Of a stretch of DNA of 64,000 bases, positions 49,301 through 58,319 are shown one piece after another. The DNA is from Mermis nigrescens (lineage: Eukaryota; Nematoda; Enoplea; Mermithida; Mermithidae): the NCBI GenBank assembly GCA_036768485.1, contig JAVLUZ010000196.1:496001-560000 (forward strand), written 5' to 3'. The position numbers and the translations under genes are program-made. The number at the start of each line of letters is the position of its first letter. Position 1 is the stretch's first letter. The notes beneath the pieces are model-generated. The model did no database searches, had not been told where the DNA came from, and saw nothing but the letters and a program-made list of their open reading frames with translations.

Positions 49301-51320
49301 AGGAATCATGACGTGTTTGAACTTTTCATTCCATAAGACGTAAAATTGGGAAAGCGAAACAAATTTATCCTGGTTTGTCTGACAATACAGTTTGAACACG
49401 TGTTCTTTCGTCAGAAAACTGGGAAGGAGCCATCTTCCCGAATTAGGCGCCTTTTCACAAGTCTGATGAAAAAAATTATGCATCCATCCTAATGCATTCA
49501 TCGATTTTGAGTGTGGGCCCTTCTGCTTCCGGAACGTATTTACTTCTAACTTGCCTGAAATAAAGTTTAAAAGGTAAGTTTAAGATTTGGACAATAATTG
49601 CTTAATTTTATGCAAGAAATGGAATGCCTCCGGAAATTAAATAAATAAACAAATAAATAAAAAATAGATTAAATAAAGTATTCTAAAATAAAACTAATGT
49701 GAAACTTTAAAAATATAAAAATATCAAATTTGTCTTGGGGTACGCACACAGCAATGGTACACGATGGTTCAATGAAAACATTAACAACGGAGTATATAAT
49801 TGTAAATTGTTTGATTTTTTTATAAACTTCGTTGTGAGTCGATCTACACAATTTAAAAAAAGAGGAAATCAGTATTCGCTAGATTACCTAAATTTTTTGT
49901 TTCTGAGAAAAAGTATCAGTTTTCGCCACAAGAAACCAAGTGCGGAAATCAATGACCAAAAACTCTGTTGTTTGCCCACTTAGTTGCAAAGAAATCACAT
50001 GCGTATATGCAACGAGATGTTTTTCACTTAATTAAGCATACTAATAAAATTAAAAATCATGCCATGAGTTTCGATAAGTTTAAAAGCTATGAAAATAGCA
50101 AACATACATTTAAATAGTAATTCATTTAATCAAAGGTTACAAAATACGTCAAATTTATTTTTTTTTGAATTAATTTATTTTTTATTTTTTTCCTGTTGTA
50201 CAACCCTCCTATTCTTTAGGCTTCACGTAGACTTTTTCGCTTCGTAAAACATGTAATCTCTCATAATATAATATTTTTTAGGTACATTTGTGCTATTTCT
50301 CGTGTTCTTTCTTTCTTTCTTACTAATAGCATGCTGCACTTCTATCTCTGTCTTCTTTTTTCTATTTATTTCCTTTTGATTAATTTTTTAATGTTTTCCT
50401 TTATGTTTTATTATGATTTTTTTCAGTCTCGTTTTTGATGACTTCCTATTAATTTAAGTGAAAAGATATGTAGGACATGTGTACATGAACAAATACATAA
50501 TGGGAAGCAACTCATTCTGATGAAATCGGCCATAGTTCCGATTTTTGTAGCCGATATTGGCGACATCACGGATAAAAATCGGCAATATCGCATGATACTC
50601 CATATTAGCGATATCACCGACCGTCAAGGAACTGAACACCATACGACTTCTTAGGGGGTCGGATTTTAACTCCTCCCCTCCCTCAGAATGGCAAATTACC
50701 CCCGCAAAAATGGCTGCGACCTCCCCCAGAATTGTCGACTTTTCGAAAAAGTTGTAAAAAGTGTGCCATTTTAAGCGTTTTTAGCTTATTTTGGTAAAAA
50801 GTCTCAAAATTTTCGGATGCTGATTTTCTGACTACATATTCTTCGATTTTGTCGACTGCTTTAGAATTTTTTCGGACATTTTTTATATTTTTATGTTCTA
50901 GAAGGAACTAGCAAAGTTCGAAACGTCAAAAAACAGTATTTTTGACGTGTAACAATCGCTTTTTAGCCCGTAAAGGCACTTTTTAAAAATTTATTGCAGC
51001 CTACCCCCCCCCCCCGAATTCTCATGGTGTACATTTATGCTGAACACATACAAAAATACCTTTCCGAAAAAGCTTAGCTCCTTTTGCAAAGAGTCGTTCG
51101 GACAACCGGTGGGCTTGTAACCACGCTTTCTTGCAGACTTGTACTCCAGCGACGCAAAAATATACCGCATCAGTCGAATTGGTATGCGATAAAAGATAGT
51201 CTATAACGAACTGTTTCTTCATCTTTTTACTCGGATACCGTGATGATAAAACTAATGCTGCTGAAGCCATATCTTGGTCCGTAATGATAAGCAAGCAGTT
51301 AAGGTCACAGCAAGGGTCGA
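39993..51320 (-). CDS. DDE transposase-like gene, at least nine exons (GHTHEDID family)
   Basis: Exons, 5' to 3': 51060-51320, 49298-49554, 47797-47918, 47076-47245, 45908-46167, 44637-44706, 42707-42963, 40778-41098, 39993-40352. All borders are GT-AG, all eight joins agree in phase, and about 692 codons are open to a TAA. Recognisable blocks are DPCCDLNCL, FCVAGVQVCKKAWL, FSKCDLCTAL, YYLSIIIDSIDQSK, LFLQLDNCWRENKNRYVFGF, INFLMKGHTHE/DIDQLFS and a C-terminal SYSGAW...W...VILF.F.LT region. These belong to a widespread eukaryotic family of transposase-like proteins (I believe the DUF7869-type group). Asp in IIID, Asp in QLDN and Glu of HTHE could form a D-D-E set (spacings about 78 and 39); that assignment is inference. 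The first exon is not fixed. No terminal inverted repeats flank it. An intact, intron-rich gene full of repeat-laden introns suggests domestication or a host gene. Confidence 0.85.
40778..41098 (-). CDS. DDE-like gene exon H
   Basis: The acceptor is tgtgtgttttag and the donor GTAAAT. It encodes 107 codons including PAGHPPWVQPDDEKIALPRV, DKEWWQNFWEQMHSMLAL and NMVNIPTGLAEDLQVLEQTL. It is probably alpha-helical. Phase 0 at both ends. Confidence 0.85.
41270..42135. repeat. Tandem repeat, period about 75 bp, about eleven units, inside an intron
   Basis: Units contain aggaactttaagaattctta, aagttcttaggcttgagaat and gccgactgttagcgtttttt. The last phrase occurs near 41440, 41514, 41576, 41657, 41732, 41789, 41863, 41938, 42015 and 42089. 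It lies in the intron between exons G and H of the DDE-like gene. The GAATTC palindromes resemble those at 58320-59190. Confidence 0.9.
42160..42370. repeat. G/C-run interspersed element
   Basis: It contains tgggcgtgtgaaagggggtt, ccccccagaattcaattttt and gtcaaaaaatggtgtttttt, followed by a half MITE end (gtgaaacaggctataac) at 42377. It sits in the same intron as the 75 bp array. Confidence 0.6.
42707..42963 (-). CDS. DDE-like gene exon G
   Basis: The acceptor is atattaag and the donor GTAAGT. It encodes LVSQWEKCIKRNKCPIMDPF, SDFHGHTGPHAFQILLDCQG and KWKSWSSDGTDWQPTGEGLR. The G.HAF...... and K.WS.D..W.P pattern is known from the family's C-terminal half. Confidence 0.87.
44637..44706 (-). CDS. 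DDE-like gene micro-exon F
   Basis: The acceptor is tttttcag and the donor GTAATT. The 70-base exon encodes DIDQLFSQYSNGYLKNQDVL and TVA, directly completing the GHTHE-DIDQ-FS signature across the splice junction. Confidence 0.9.
44930..45120. repeat. G/C-run interspersed element
   Basis: It contains cctgggcgtgggggtttggg, a cattcaatttttaaaaattt block and ccagaatcttggtgccgccc. It lies in the intron between exons E and F. Confidence 0.6.
45121..45907. other. Intron sequence, no feature seen
   Basis: AT-rich intron between exons E and F of the DDE-like gene, with short aaataaataa runs near 45540 and 45700. No coding text on either strand. Confidence 0.4.
45908..46167 (-). CDS. DDE-like gene exon E (LDNCWRENKN block)
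   Basis: The acceptor is aatattatacag and the donor GTAAGT. It reads AIVHGVTAAGQFDVFQFAHD, LPKILFLQLDNCWRENKNRY and FHQATINFLMKGHTHE. This is the most diagnostic exon, with the second acidic residue (LQLDN) and the GHTHE motif 36 residues after it. Confidence 0.92.
46170..47075. other. Intron sequence, no feature seen
   Basis: Intron between exons D and E. The plus-strand open frame at 46929-47174 is largely antisense to exon D and not a gene. Confidence 0.4.
47076..47245 (-). CDS. DDE-like gene exon D (first catalytic-type Asp)
   Basis: The acceptor is cattttttaag and the donor GTATAT. It encodes DERSTYYERTQMAKNNSTYY, LSIIIDSIDQSKLLVPRLRC and a tail to THLI. The IIIDSIDQSK block corresponds to the first acidic residue of the putative RNase H-like fold. 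Confidence 0.88.
47420..47640. repeat. G/C-run interspersed element
   Basis: It contains gtgggcagcaccgaaattct, a (G)9 run, gtcaaaaaatggtcttaaaa, cgacgtttctcgacgagcac and a cgcccacgtgtgg end. It is close to the copy at 55940-56210. Confidence 0.7.
47797..47918 (-). CDS. DDE-like gene exon C (Cys motif)
   Basis: The acceptor is catgcaacag and the donor GTAAGA. It encodes ESRFSKCDLCTALSEEKQKQ and LSDEQRKMLDLMFKQHNKLQ. The FSKCDLC block is the family's small CxxC element. Forty codons plus two bases; it has no ATG-started frame of its own. Confidence 0.85.
47920..49297. other. Intron sequence, no feature seen
   Basis: Intron between exons B and C. Short open frames near 48100 and 48800 have no recognisable content. 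Confidence 0.35.
49298..49554 (-). CDS. DDE-like gene exon B
   Basis: The acceptor is ctttatttcag and the donor GTGAGT. It reads KLEVNTFRKQKGPHSKSMNA, WMHNFFHQTCEKAPNSGRW and FYVLWNEKFKHVMIPV. G|GC completes the Gly codon from exon A, and it leaves in phase 0. Confidence 0.85.
50480..50640. repeat. GATATC-rich degenerate repeat
   Basis: Phrases aaatcggccatag, agccgatattggcgacatc and ttagcgatatcaccgaccg belong to the family seen at 53255-53430 and at the end of the 11962-12148 candidate exon. Confidence 0.5.
50640..51030. repeat. G/C-run interspersed element
   Basis: It runs from tcagaatggcaaattacccc to tattgcagcctac(C)12gaattc near 51016. The same blocks (gaacgt/aaacgtcaaaaaacagtattt, cgtaaaggcactttttaaa) recur at 55570-55820. 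It lies in the intron between exons A and B. Confidence 0.65.
51060..51320 (-). CDS. DDE-like gene exon A
   Basis: The acceptor is gttttatttttcag and the donor GTATTT. It opens with two bases of a split codon, then DPCCDLNCLLIITDQDM, KKMKKQFVIDYLLSH and VYFCVAGVQVCKKAWLQAH. The Cys-rich start and the VCKKAWL block mark the N-terminal domain of the family. An exon further right that ends with one base of a codon must precede it. Confidence 0.85.
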
Positions 51321-51751
51321 CTGAAAAATAAAACTTTCTCTATGACACGTCAGATATAGTTAACAAAAAAAGGTCAACAAAACCTACGTGTTATTAATTA
51401 CCTTTCTTGTCATGAATAAATTTAAAATCTAAAAAATTCAGCTTGCCTAGAAGTTTAACAAATATTGTGTAGGTTACTATTTTCGCTCGTATCATTTGAA
51501 GCAGTAGGAGAGTGCTTTATCTCTATTATCTTTCTACATTTTTAGCTTTCTTATAAGCTTCCCTCTTCCTCTTTTGCCCTTGCATTTGTGTTAGAAACTT
51601 TAAATCCTCAAAAAAAACACATAAAAACATGAAGGGTTGTAAAAATCGCTTGTGGAGGCAGTTCTCTGCTCAACCAACGCTATTTTTAATCGCATGCAAT
51701 CGATGAAGTTAAAAGTTTTGAACACATTACAGTAAATAATATTTTTAATAC

Positions 51752-51920
51752 CGTGCCGAACGTTTTCCACGTCGTTCGCTTGAGAATCGTTCATTACGTA
51801 TTCGCCCAAAAAAGGAAAAATTAAGCAAGTACACAAAAGAAAAGTTAAAAATTGCTGCGCACGAACTAAAAGTGGACGTGTGTGTACTGCACACGGGAGC
51901 AAGCTGTGAAGTCGTCCCAT
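51752..51920 (-). CDS. Weak candidate for the first exon of the DDE-like gene
   Basis: The ATG at 51920 opens MGRLHSLLPCAVHTRPLLV and continues to EYVMNDSQANDVENVRH, followed by G|GTATTA. The leftover single base fits exon A (two bases needed). The hydrophobic text is not typical of the family's N-terminus, and the plus strand is also open here (RPKKEKLSKYTKEKLKIAAH), so this is only a phase-compatible option. Confidence 0.2.
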
Positions 51921-52406
51921 GGTATTTTCCCGCCAATAATCTACCTGGCTACGTGTTAATTACGTGGGTGGTATTTTTATGGCCCATATCCAAAAAATAA
52001 GAAAAAACAAAGAAATCATTCTGTGGCATGTATCCTATCTAGTTTTCAGGATCAACGTGTGTCAAAGCATAATATCGAAGTAGCTATGTGGTGAGCAAAC
52101 TTCTCTCGGATATACTAAGTGTCAGCTCATTCTGGTTAGCACTGATGCATAACGCAACACACATCACAATATGAATGCTACGAAACAGCAGCAGGTCGCA
52201 AGTCAAAATGATTTGGGGTTGAATAATACACGAAGTAGATAAGTACCCGCCATTAAAGCACATAAATGAATATTATGTTAATGTAGCATGTCCTAAGATT
52301 TATTAGTCTCCGTAAGTAACGTTTAATCGCAAAGTTACGGTTCGGTCAGTCTTATTTCTTTGAATGCAGTCGGTCGATTGGGTAAACACGATCGCGATAT
52401 ATTAAA

Positions 52407-52430
52407 ATGAAGGATAATGGTGATCCGAAG
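52407..52430 (+). CDS. Unknown gene, exon 1 (start)
   Basis: ATG in the context ttaaaATGa, eight codons, then the donor GTAAGA. The upstream sequence ggtcagtcttattt near 52344 resembles an arthropod-type initiator (TCAGT), but this is a weak sign. Confidence 0.45.
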
Positions 52431-55400
52431 GTAAGAGTTGCATATATATACCTACTTTTGTGGATTTATATTAATGAATGACCTGATCGCAAGAATGAAA
52501 CCGCCTGAAATTACGCATTCCCGAAAAAACTTTCTAGCAATTAATTCCTAAGCTCATGTAATTTCTTAAGCTGCACCGTGTAATATTTAATAAATTGAAA
52601 ATGTAAGAAATTTGTAGGAAAAGAAATATTTTGCTGGAACACTTTATTACGAATTTCTTGTGCATCTCTTCTTTTTTCACAAGAGTTATAATTAATACAG
52701 TGTAGTTTTTTCAGTATTTACATTTTTATGCTTTATTTCGTTCAATAGAAATGCGTTTGGTGCATCAAAGGCGAAAGCACTGGCTTTTTCGTGTACGAGG
52801 TGATCAAAAAAGACAAGGAAGGATTACAAAAAAAATTGCGCAGTCAAAAATTGAATTTGTTCGAATCGTAGATGATGGGCAGAATTTAACTACATTAAAG
52901 GTTTGTATTTAAATTTCATAACGAGTTTGGGACCTTTCCATGAATTTTATCATCATCGCGTTTGCTTTATTTTTCGCCTGCGGCATGCGCACTGATGCAT
53001 ACACTTTTTGAAGTCAATCATGTACGTTAAATTTTCATGTACCGCGCGGTCAAACCGCCGAAAATCGCGATACTGGTAAAATTCCTTAAAAGGCCCCGAG
53101 TTCGATCTATTTTAATATATATTGGGGAAGTGTCAGCGACAAAGCATAAAAAAGTTTGTTCTTTTTACCTTATTATCGTTATAGTTAGTATACCATTACT
53201 TTTTCTTTAGTATAAAATGAAACAATTTTGAACTCTTCTAGCCGAACCTAGTCCGGTTCAGAAGTAAAAATCGGCGATATAGCCGACACTTTTTCCCGGT
53301 GTGCCCCGATTTTCCCCATTTATAGTCGGTCGCCGACTTTACCGATTTTAGTTTGTGATATCGCCTAATCTTACGATTCTTGTCGGCGATATCGCCGACT
53401 GAAATCGTAAGAATAGGAACCCATCCATTTTCGGATAATATGTAGAATTCCCCCCCGTGATTTCTATATAAGCTACAGTAACAAAAATTTACATATACAT
53501 TGCTCATGGTTTAAGCATGCATGTACAGCTTTGCAAAACCACGAATTAAAATTAACTGATACTGATTAAATTCTACATTTGTAAGTTAGTACCGTAACGA
53601 TTTCTTTAGATTCTTTTGCGAAACATTAAGTGTCTCGGTCGAATTTTTGCTAAATGTTATTTGGATTATTCCACGGATACTCATATTTTTGAAAGAAAGT
53701 TGATAATCAAAATTTAATATAAAATGGCGCTGAATTTACTTATATCAAGTGGATGACAATTTTAAATTAAGCACATAAAACATGACCATTTTAAATTTTT
53801 TTCTGGAAAACATGTTTTTTCAACAAAAAAAACGAATGAACGATAAAATAAAAAAAACATTGTTCGTCATGCAAACGGATCTGGAGAACTAATGCGTGGT
53901 ATCATTTGTCAAACTTGAAGACAAAGCAGGTATATGTGGTGTCCGATCGCGATGCGACATCCGCTGATTTTCCCGATCCCCTGAAAATCGACGATTTCTC
54001 TGATTTTTACTTCTGAAGAGGGAAGTGCGTCGATTTATATAGTCAAAGGCTGTTTTTTTCAAGGAGAAAGTAATAAAAGGAATACGAAAAGAGATAGCGT
54101 GAAAGCAGAAACATCTTCCTTGAAATCAGCTATGTGTTTGTGCAAACGTCATATTTTCAACGTAAATCATTGGGAATAATTGCATTTTTAGTTCGATCTG
54201 AGTGGCGGGACATCAATAATGTTGGATTGGCATAAGTATTCAATAGCTGACGGATGCTTTCCCAAGCGCGAAAACCCCAAGCAATTCGTTTCCATTGTTA
54301 TGTTGTCGCTGAATGCCAATTCTATCAGTATTATTTTTCAGCAAACAATCGAAAATCCAATTTTAGGATGAAAAACGATCAGTTTTTGACAGTATAGTAT
54401 GTTCTGCCCCATTCAAATAATTCTCTTTGAATTAAATTTTTTGTGTCCTGTCTGAAGACGATTCTTTCCAATTTTATATGGTTTGAAGAAACTAATATTT
54501 TGGTCCTATAACTATAGTTGTTATGCGAACATTATCAATTCTCATGGCAGCAAAGTTGGAATTTTTTAAGAGCTGGACTTTAATAAGTCCTTTGCTGCAA
54601 CTTGTCCAATACCTGAAAAGCATTGGATGCAGCAGTGGAGTCATGATTTTTTGTGGGAGCGGTACCTAAATTTTTCACAAATATTCGAAAATAGTTCTGA
54701 AAATTTTGCTGCTTGCGCGTAAAATGGCATTTCAACCGTTTTCTAGTGCTTAATTTTAGTCAAAATAAGCTAATTACAGATATTTTTCGGTAATGCGTGG
54801 AATTTTTGATAATTTTGTGCAAAACAGAGAGCATATGTGATTGAGATTTTGATTTATTTGAATGGAAATGCGGCGCTAATCGCCGCGAAGTTTTTTTGTA
54901 ATTTAGGCATAAGAATCGTTATTTTGAAAACTTTAGGATAAAAGTGTGAATCACGATTCATTCATTTTGCTAATTGTACTGAATCAATAAAATAATGATA
55001 TTTGCTTGTTTGTGGTAATGTTTACTTTTTCAAAGTTTTAAGGTTTTGGACAGCTCATTGATCAATTCGATCTATGATATGGGGCCTCAATGCTTCCAAT
55101 TTGCGCTGAGAAATTTTGTCAGCTCCAGTGCGATCATTGTATCAGAAAGTAATATTTTTTGCTTCATTACAATTTATGTGAAACAGAATGAGCTAGACGA
55201 ATGTTACTTTAATGCTGTGCCATCAAAATTATTTCTTTGTAAGTTTACACAGTTAGCATTTAATGAACACTTAAAATCACGTAACTACTTTTAAAATTTA
55301 TGTTTCAGTGAATCAAATTGTTGCTTTCTATTCCGAGCCCATTTAATAATTAAATTTTGGAGAAAATAAACATCGAATGACGATTGTCTGTTGTCTGTAT

Positions 55401-56431
55401 ACCTTTAATGAATCTTTTACATAGCTGAAAACGTCAGTATTTCGTCTGTTGAAGCTGTAATCCAATTGTTAAGAAGAATTATTGCGTGTTCAGATTTAAA
55501 ATCGCTAAGAAAAATTGATAGCATATTCCACGCAATAAAAGTTTAAACCATATGTGTTCTGGGGAGGGTTGGGGAGGGAGTCGACCCCTCCCTTTCAGAA
55601 TGGCTAGTTTTTGACTATAATTTGTTCAATTTACTCGATTTTTTTCAAATTTTTCGAGATTTTTTAAAGTTTTTATGTTCTACAAAGATCGAGCATTGTC
55701 TGAAACGTAAAAAAACTGTTTTTGACGTGTTGTGTGCCCATCGTTTTTTCGCCCGTAAACGGCACTTTTTAAATATTTTTGCACCTGCCCCCCCAGAATT
55801 CCTATGCTGTAAATGTCTGGTTTAAACCCCTAAAAAACCATTTCGCTGATGAATTCTTGCAACTTGATGTTTAAATTTGCCAGCAAGTGAGGCTAGTTGA
55901 AAATATTTAATTTTTATATTTTGATGATTTTTTCTCATGCTTAGCATAGGTGGGCAACACCAAAATTCTGGGGTGAGGAGGTGCAAAAATTTTCGAAGGT
56001 CAAAAAATGGTCTTAAAAATGATGGTATGGCGAAAAAACACCATTTTTCGACGTTTCTCATTGAGCACTATCCATTGGCATCAAATAATCGCGAAAAAAG
56101 CAAAAAAATTTCAAAAATTGAATTCTGGGGGGGGTATTTCAACTTCTGGGGGGTGCATACCCCCAAACCCACCCCCGCTCCCCCCACGCCCACGTGTGAT
56201 GCTTAGGATGTGTTATTTTGCTCCAAATTTTGCCGCTCCTTTTTTGGCCAACCCTATTGATTATTCGGCATCATTAACTCATTTAGATCCAAATACGGCC
56301 ATTGCTTACCTTACAACGGATTTTTTGCAGCCAGTGGTAGGCTGGCATTTGTGCGTCAATGCCGAGAAGATGCGCACCACAGTTGGATGGCGTTTGCAGG
56401 AAGTGGAACGCGCGAGCTCATCAAGCAATAA
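52407..56431 (+). CDS. Unknown four-exon gene, about 137 residues, with a probable one-base deletion
   Basis: Exons are 52407-52430, 52749-52900, 54192-54327 and 56331-56431. Borders are GT-AG (donors GTAAGA, GTTTGT, GTATTA). The product starts MKDNGDPK and continues KCVWCIKGESTGFFVYEVIK, then IEFVRIVDDGQNLTTLK, FDLSGGTSIMLDWHKYSIAD, CFPKRENPKQFVSIVMLSLN and LAFVRQCREDAHHSWMAF, ending ELIKQ. The second exon has 152 bases and its two halves are in different frames. One extra A in the eight-A run at 52828-52835 gives 153 bases and makes both exon borders phase 0, as the neighbours require. No signal peptide or membrane segment is seen, and I recognise no family. It starts head-to-head with the DDE-like gene. 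More exons in the two long introns are possible. Confidence 0.5.
52749..52900 (+). CDS. Unknown gene, exon 2 (A8 run, frame change)
   Basis: The acceptor is atttcgttcaatag and the donor GTTTGT. The first half reads KCVWCIKGESTGFFVYEVIK in the phase set by exon 1. After the A8 run that frame meets TAG, while the next frame stays open to the donor (IEFVRIVDDGQNLTTLK). An alternative start at the ATG at 52751 would keep one frame throughout (MRLVHQRRKHWLFRVRG...). Confidence 0.45.
53255..53430. repeat. GATATC palindrome repeat
   Basis: It holds atcggcgatatagccgac, cggtcgccgactttaccg and, at 53382-53399, the perfect 18 bp palindrome GTCGGCGATATCGCCGAC. It lies in intron 2 of the unknown plus-strand gene. 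A related piece is at 53940-54005. Confidence 0.65.
54192..54327 (+). CDS. Unknown gene, exon 3
   Basis: The acceptor is attgcatttttag and the donor GTATTA. 45 codons plus one base: FDLSGGTSIMLDWHKYSIAD, GCFPKRENPKQFVSIVMLSL, NANSI. Confidence 0.5.
55570..55820. repeat. G/C-run interspersed element
   Basis: It contains gaccccTCCCtttcagaatgg, cgtaaaaaaactgtttttga and gcccccccagaattcctatg. It is a second copy of the 50640-51030 subtype. Confidence 0.65.
55940..56210. repeat. G/C-run interspersed element
   Basis: It runs from gtgggcaacaccaaaattct through gtcaaaaaatggtcttaaaa, cgacgtttctcattgagcac and attctggggggggtatttca to cgcccacgtgtgatg. It is the best preserved copy of the family in the window. 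Confidence 0.7.
56331..56431 (+). CDS. Unknown gene, terminal exon 4
   Basis: The acceptor is acggattttttgcag. Two bases complete the codon from exon 3, then SGRLAFVRQCREDAHHSWMA, FAGSGTRELIKQ and TAA. The overlapping frame (VGWHLCVNAEKMRTTVGWRL..., open to a GTGAGT donor at 56437 and joinable to 59367) is a competing reading, so this exon is less certain than exon 3. Confidence 0.45.
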
Positions 56432-56607
56432 TCAATGTGAGTGGAAAGGTTCGATACATGTCATGTTGATATGAAAATGTTTACAGTAATATGTGCGTCA
56501 TTCAGATTATTCATTTTAAAACGTATTTCGCCTCCAAAGAAAAATGCAGGATTATTTAAAAAATTTATTTATTTTTGGCAGGAAATTATTTATCATAGTA
56601 GAACATG

Positions 56608-56772
56608 TATAGTCTGTTTCACATAAGAGTGGGCATGAATTTTAAGAATTTTTTTGACAGTAAGCCAACAGATTACGATAATTATATATCAAACCAATGC
56701 TATAATTGCAATCTGTCAGCTCATTGTCAAAGATAGTTTTTAAAATTTATGCTCAAACTTGTGTGAAATATG
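56608..56772. mobile_element. MITE copy 4
   Basis: About 165 bp from tatagtctgtttcacataag to cttgtgtgaaata. The right end is worn. Interior caatgctataattgcaatct is shared with the other copies. Confidence 0.75.
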
Positions 56773-56789
56773 TTATTGATAATCATACC

Positions 56790-57060
56790 TGGGCGTGAGG
56801 GGAGGGTTTGCGGGTATGCACTCCCTCAGAAGGGCAAATACACCTCCCAAAAAAACCAAAATAACCCTCCCCCTACAATTCAATTTTTGAATTTTTTTTG
56901 TTTTTTCGCGATTTTTCAATGCCAATGAATAGTGCTTGACGAGAAATGTTGGAAAATTGTGTTTTTTTCTTCATACCACCATTTTAAAAGACCATTTTTA
57001 ACCTTTGAAAAATGTCGCAACCCCCAGAATTATGGTGCTGCCCACCTATGTCTATAATGC
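56790..57060. repeat. G/C-run interspersed element, reverse orientation
   Basis: It starts with cctgggcgtgaggggaggg and ends with ccagaattatggtgctgcccac. The block order is inverted compared with 55940-56210, and it is separated from it by the MITE at 56608. Confidence 0.65.
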
Positions 57061-57204
57061 CTTTTCATTGCGATTTTAAAAGATGCGAGAGTTCTGGCCT
57101 GCCACACCATGATACAGAATTTTGAAGTCTGTTCTTGTACATCATGTATTTAATAATGGTCAATGCCTTATAAAATTTCCAATATGTGATCACTCATTAA
57201 GTTA

Positions 57205-58260
57205 GAAACAGACATGCACGTGGGGGGTTTGAGGAGTCCTGACCACCCCAGAATTTAAAAATTGAAAATTTTGTGGGGAAAATGAGGCAAAACGAAGGCA
57301 AAAAACGGATGAAAATTGAAAATTTTGTCTAAAAGTGCTTCAAATTGACCAGAAACTGTGTAAAAACGTAGTTTTAATGCTATTTTAGCTCTTACACCAG
57401 TTTTCGAGGTAATTTTGGCCCAAAAAAGCTCAACTTTTGACTCCCGCAGACCGGATGACCCCCAGACCGGCCATACTGTGCATCTATGGTTACGACCAGA
57501 CATGCACGTGGGGGGTTTGGGGGGTTCTGACCCCCAGAATAGAAAAATTGAAAATTTTGTAGGGAAAATGAGGCAAAATGAAGGCCAAAAACGGATGAAA
57601 ATTGAAAATCTTCTTCGAAAGTGCTTCAAATTGACCAGAAACTGTGTAATAACGTAGTTTTAGCGCTATTTTAGCGCTTATACCAGTTTTTGAGGTCATT
57701 TTGACCCAAAAAGCTCAACTTCTGACCCCCCCAGACCGTCTGACCCCCCCAGATCGGCCATGCTGTGCATCTATGGTTACGATCATAGATGCACAGCATG
57801 GTCGATCTGGAAGGGGGTCAGCCGGTCTGGGGGAGGGTCAAAAGTAGAGCTTTTTTGGGCCAGAATGATATCAAAAGCACTAAAATAGCATTAAAACTAC
57901 GTTATTACACAGTTCCTGGTCGATATCAAGCACTTTCAAAGAAAATTTTAAATTTTCATCCGTTTTTAGCCTTCATTTTGCCTTATTTTCCGCTACAAAA
58001 TTTTCAGTTTTTTTGAATGGAAAAATTGAAAGTTTTATAAGGAAAATGAGGCAAAATGAAGGCTAAAAACGGTTGAAAATCGAAAATTTTCTTCGAAAGT
58101 GCATGAAATTGACCAGAAACTGTGTAATAACGTAGTTTTAACGCAATTTTAGCGCTTATACCAGTTTTTGAGGTCATTTTGGCTCAAAAATGCTCAATTT
58201 TTGACCCCCTTAGACCGGCTGACCCCCCTCCCCAGATTGGCCATGCTGTGCAACTATGGA
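57205..58260. repeat. Cluster of four AGCATGG...CACGTG elements, direct and inverted
   Basis: Two direct copies (about 57210-57490 and 57500-57780) run from gacatgcacgtggggggttt to ccggccatactgtgcatcta. At 57780 the order flips (catagatgcacagcatggtc) for an inverted copy to about 58020, and a further direct piece follows to 58255. Shared text includes gaccagaaactgtgta and cgtagttttaa. Confidence 0.8.
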
Positions 58261-58319
58261 CAGGTACGACCATATGTCTCTATGCTGAAATTAAGACTGG
58301 AAATACATAAAGAAATGGG

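Noticed and set aside
51745..51990. Plus-strand stretch RPKKEKLSKYTKEKLKIAAH without a start codon
   Set aside because: Open and lysine-rich, but it has no convincing splice partners, and AT-rich DNA gives such text easily.
56007..56474. 155-codon plus-strand frame beginning MVLKMMVWRKN
   Set aside because: The first half is the G/C-run repeat. Only the part after 56331 may be coding, and a different frame fits the upstream exon better.
57255..58016. Frames of 69-124 codons in the AGCATGG element cluster
   Set aside because: They repeat the element's own sequence on both strands and have no family resemblance.
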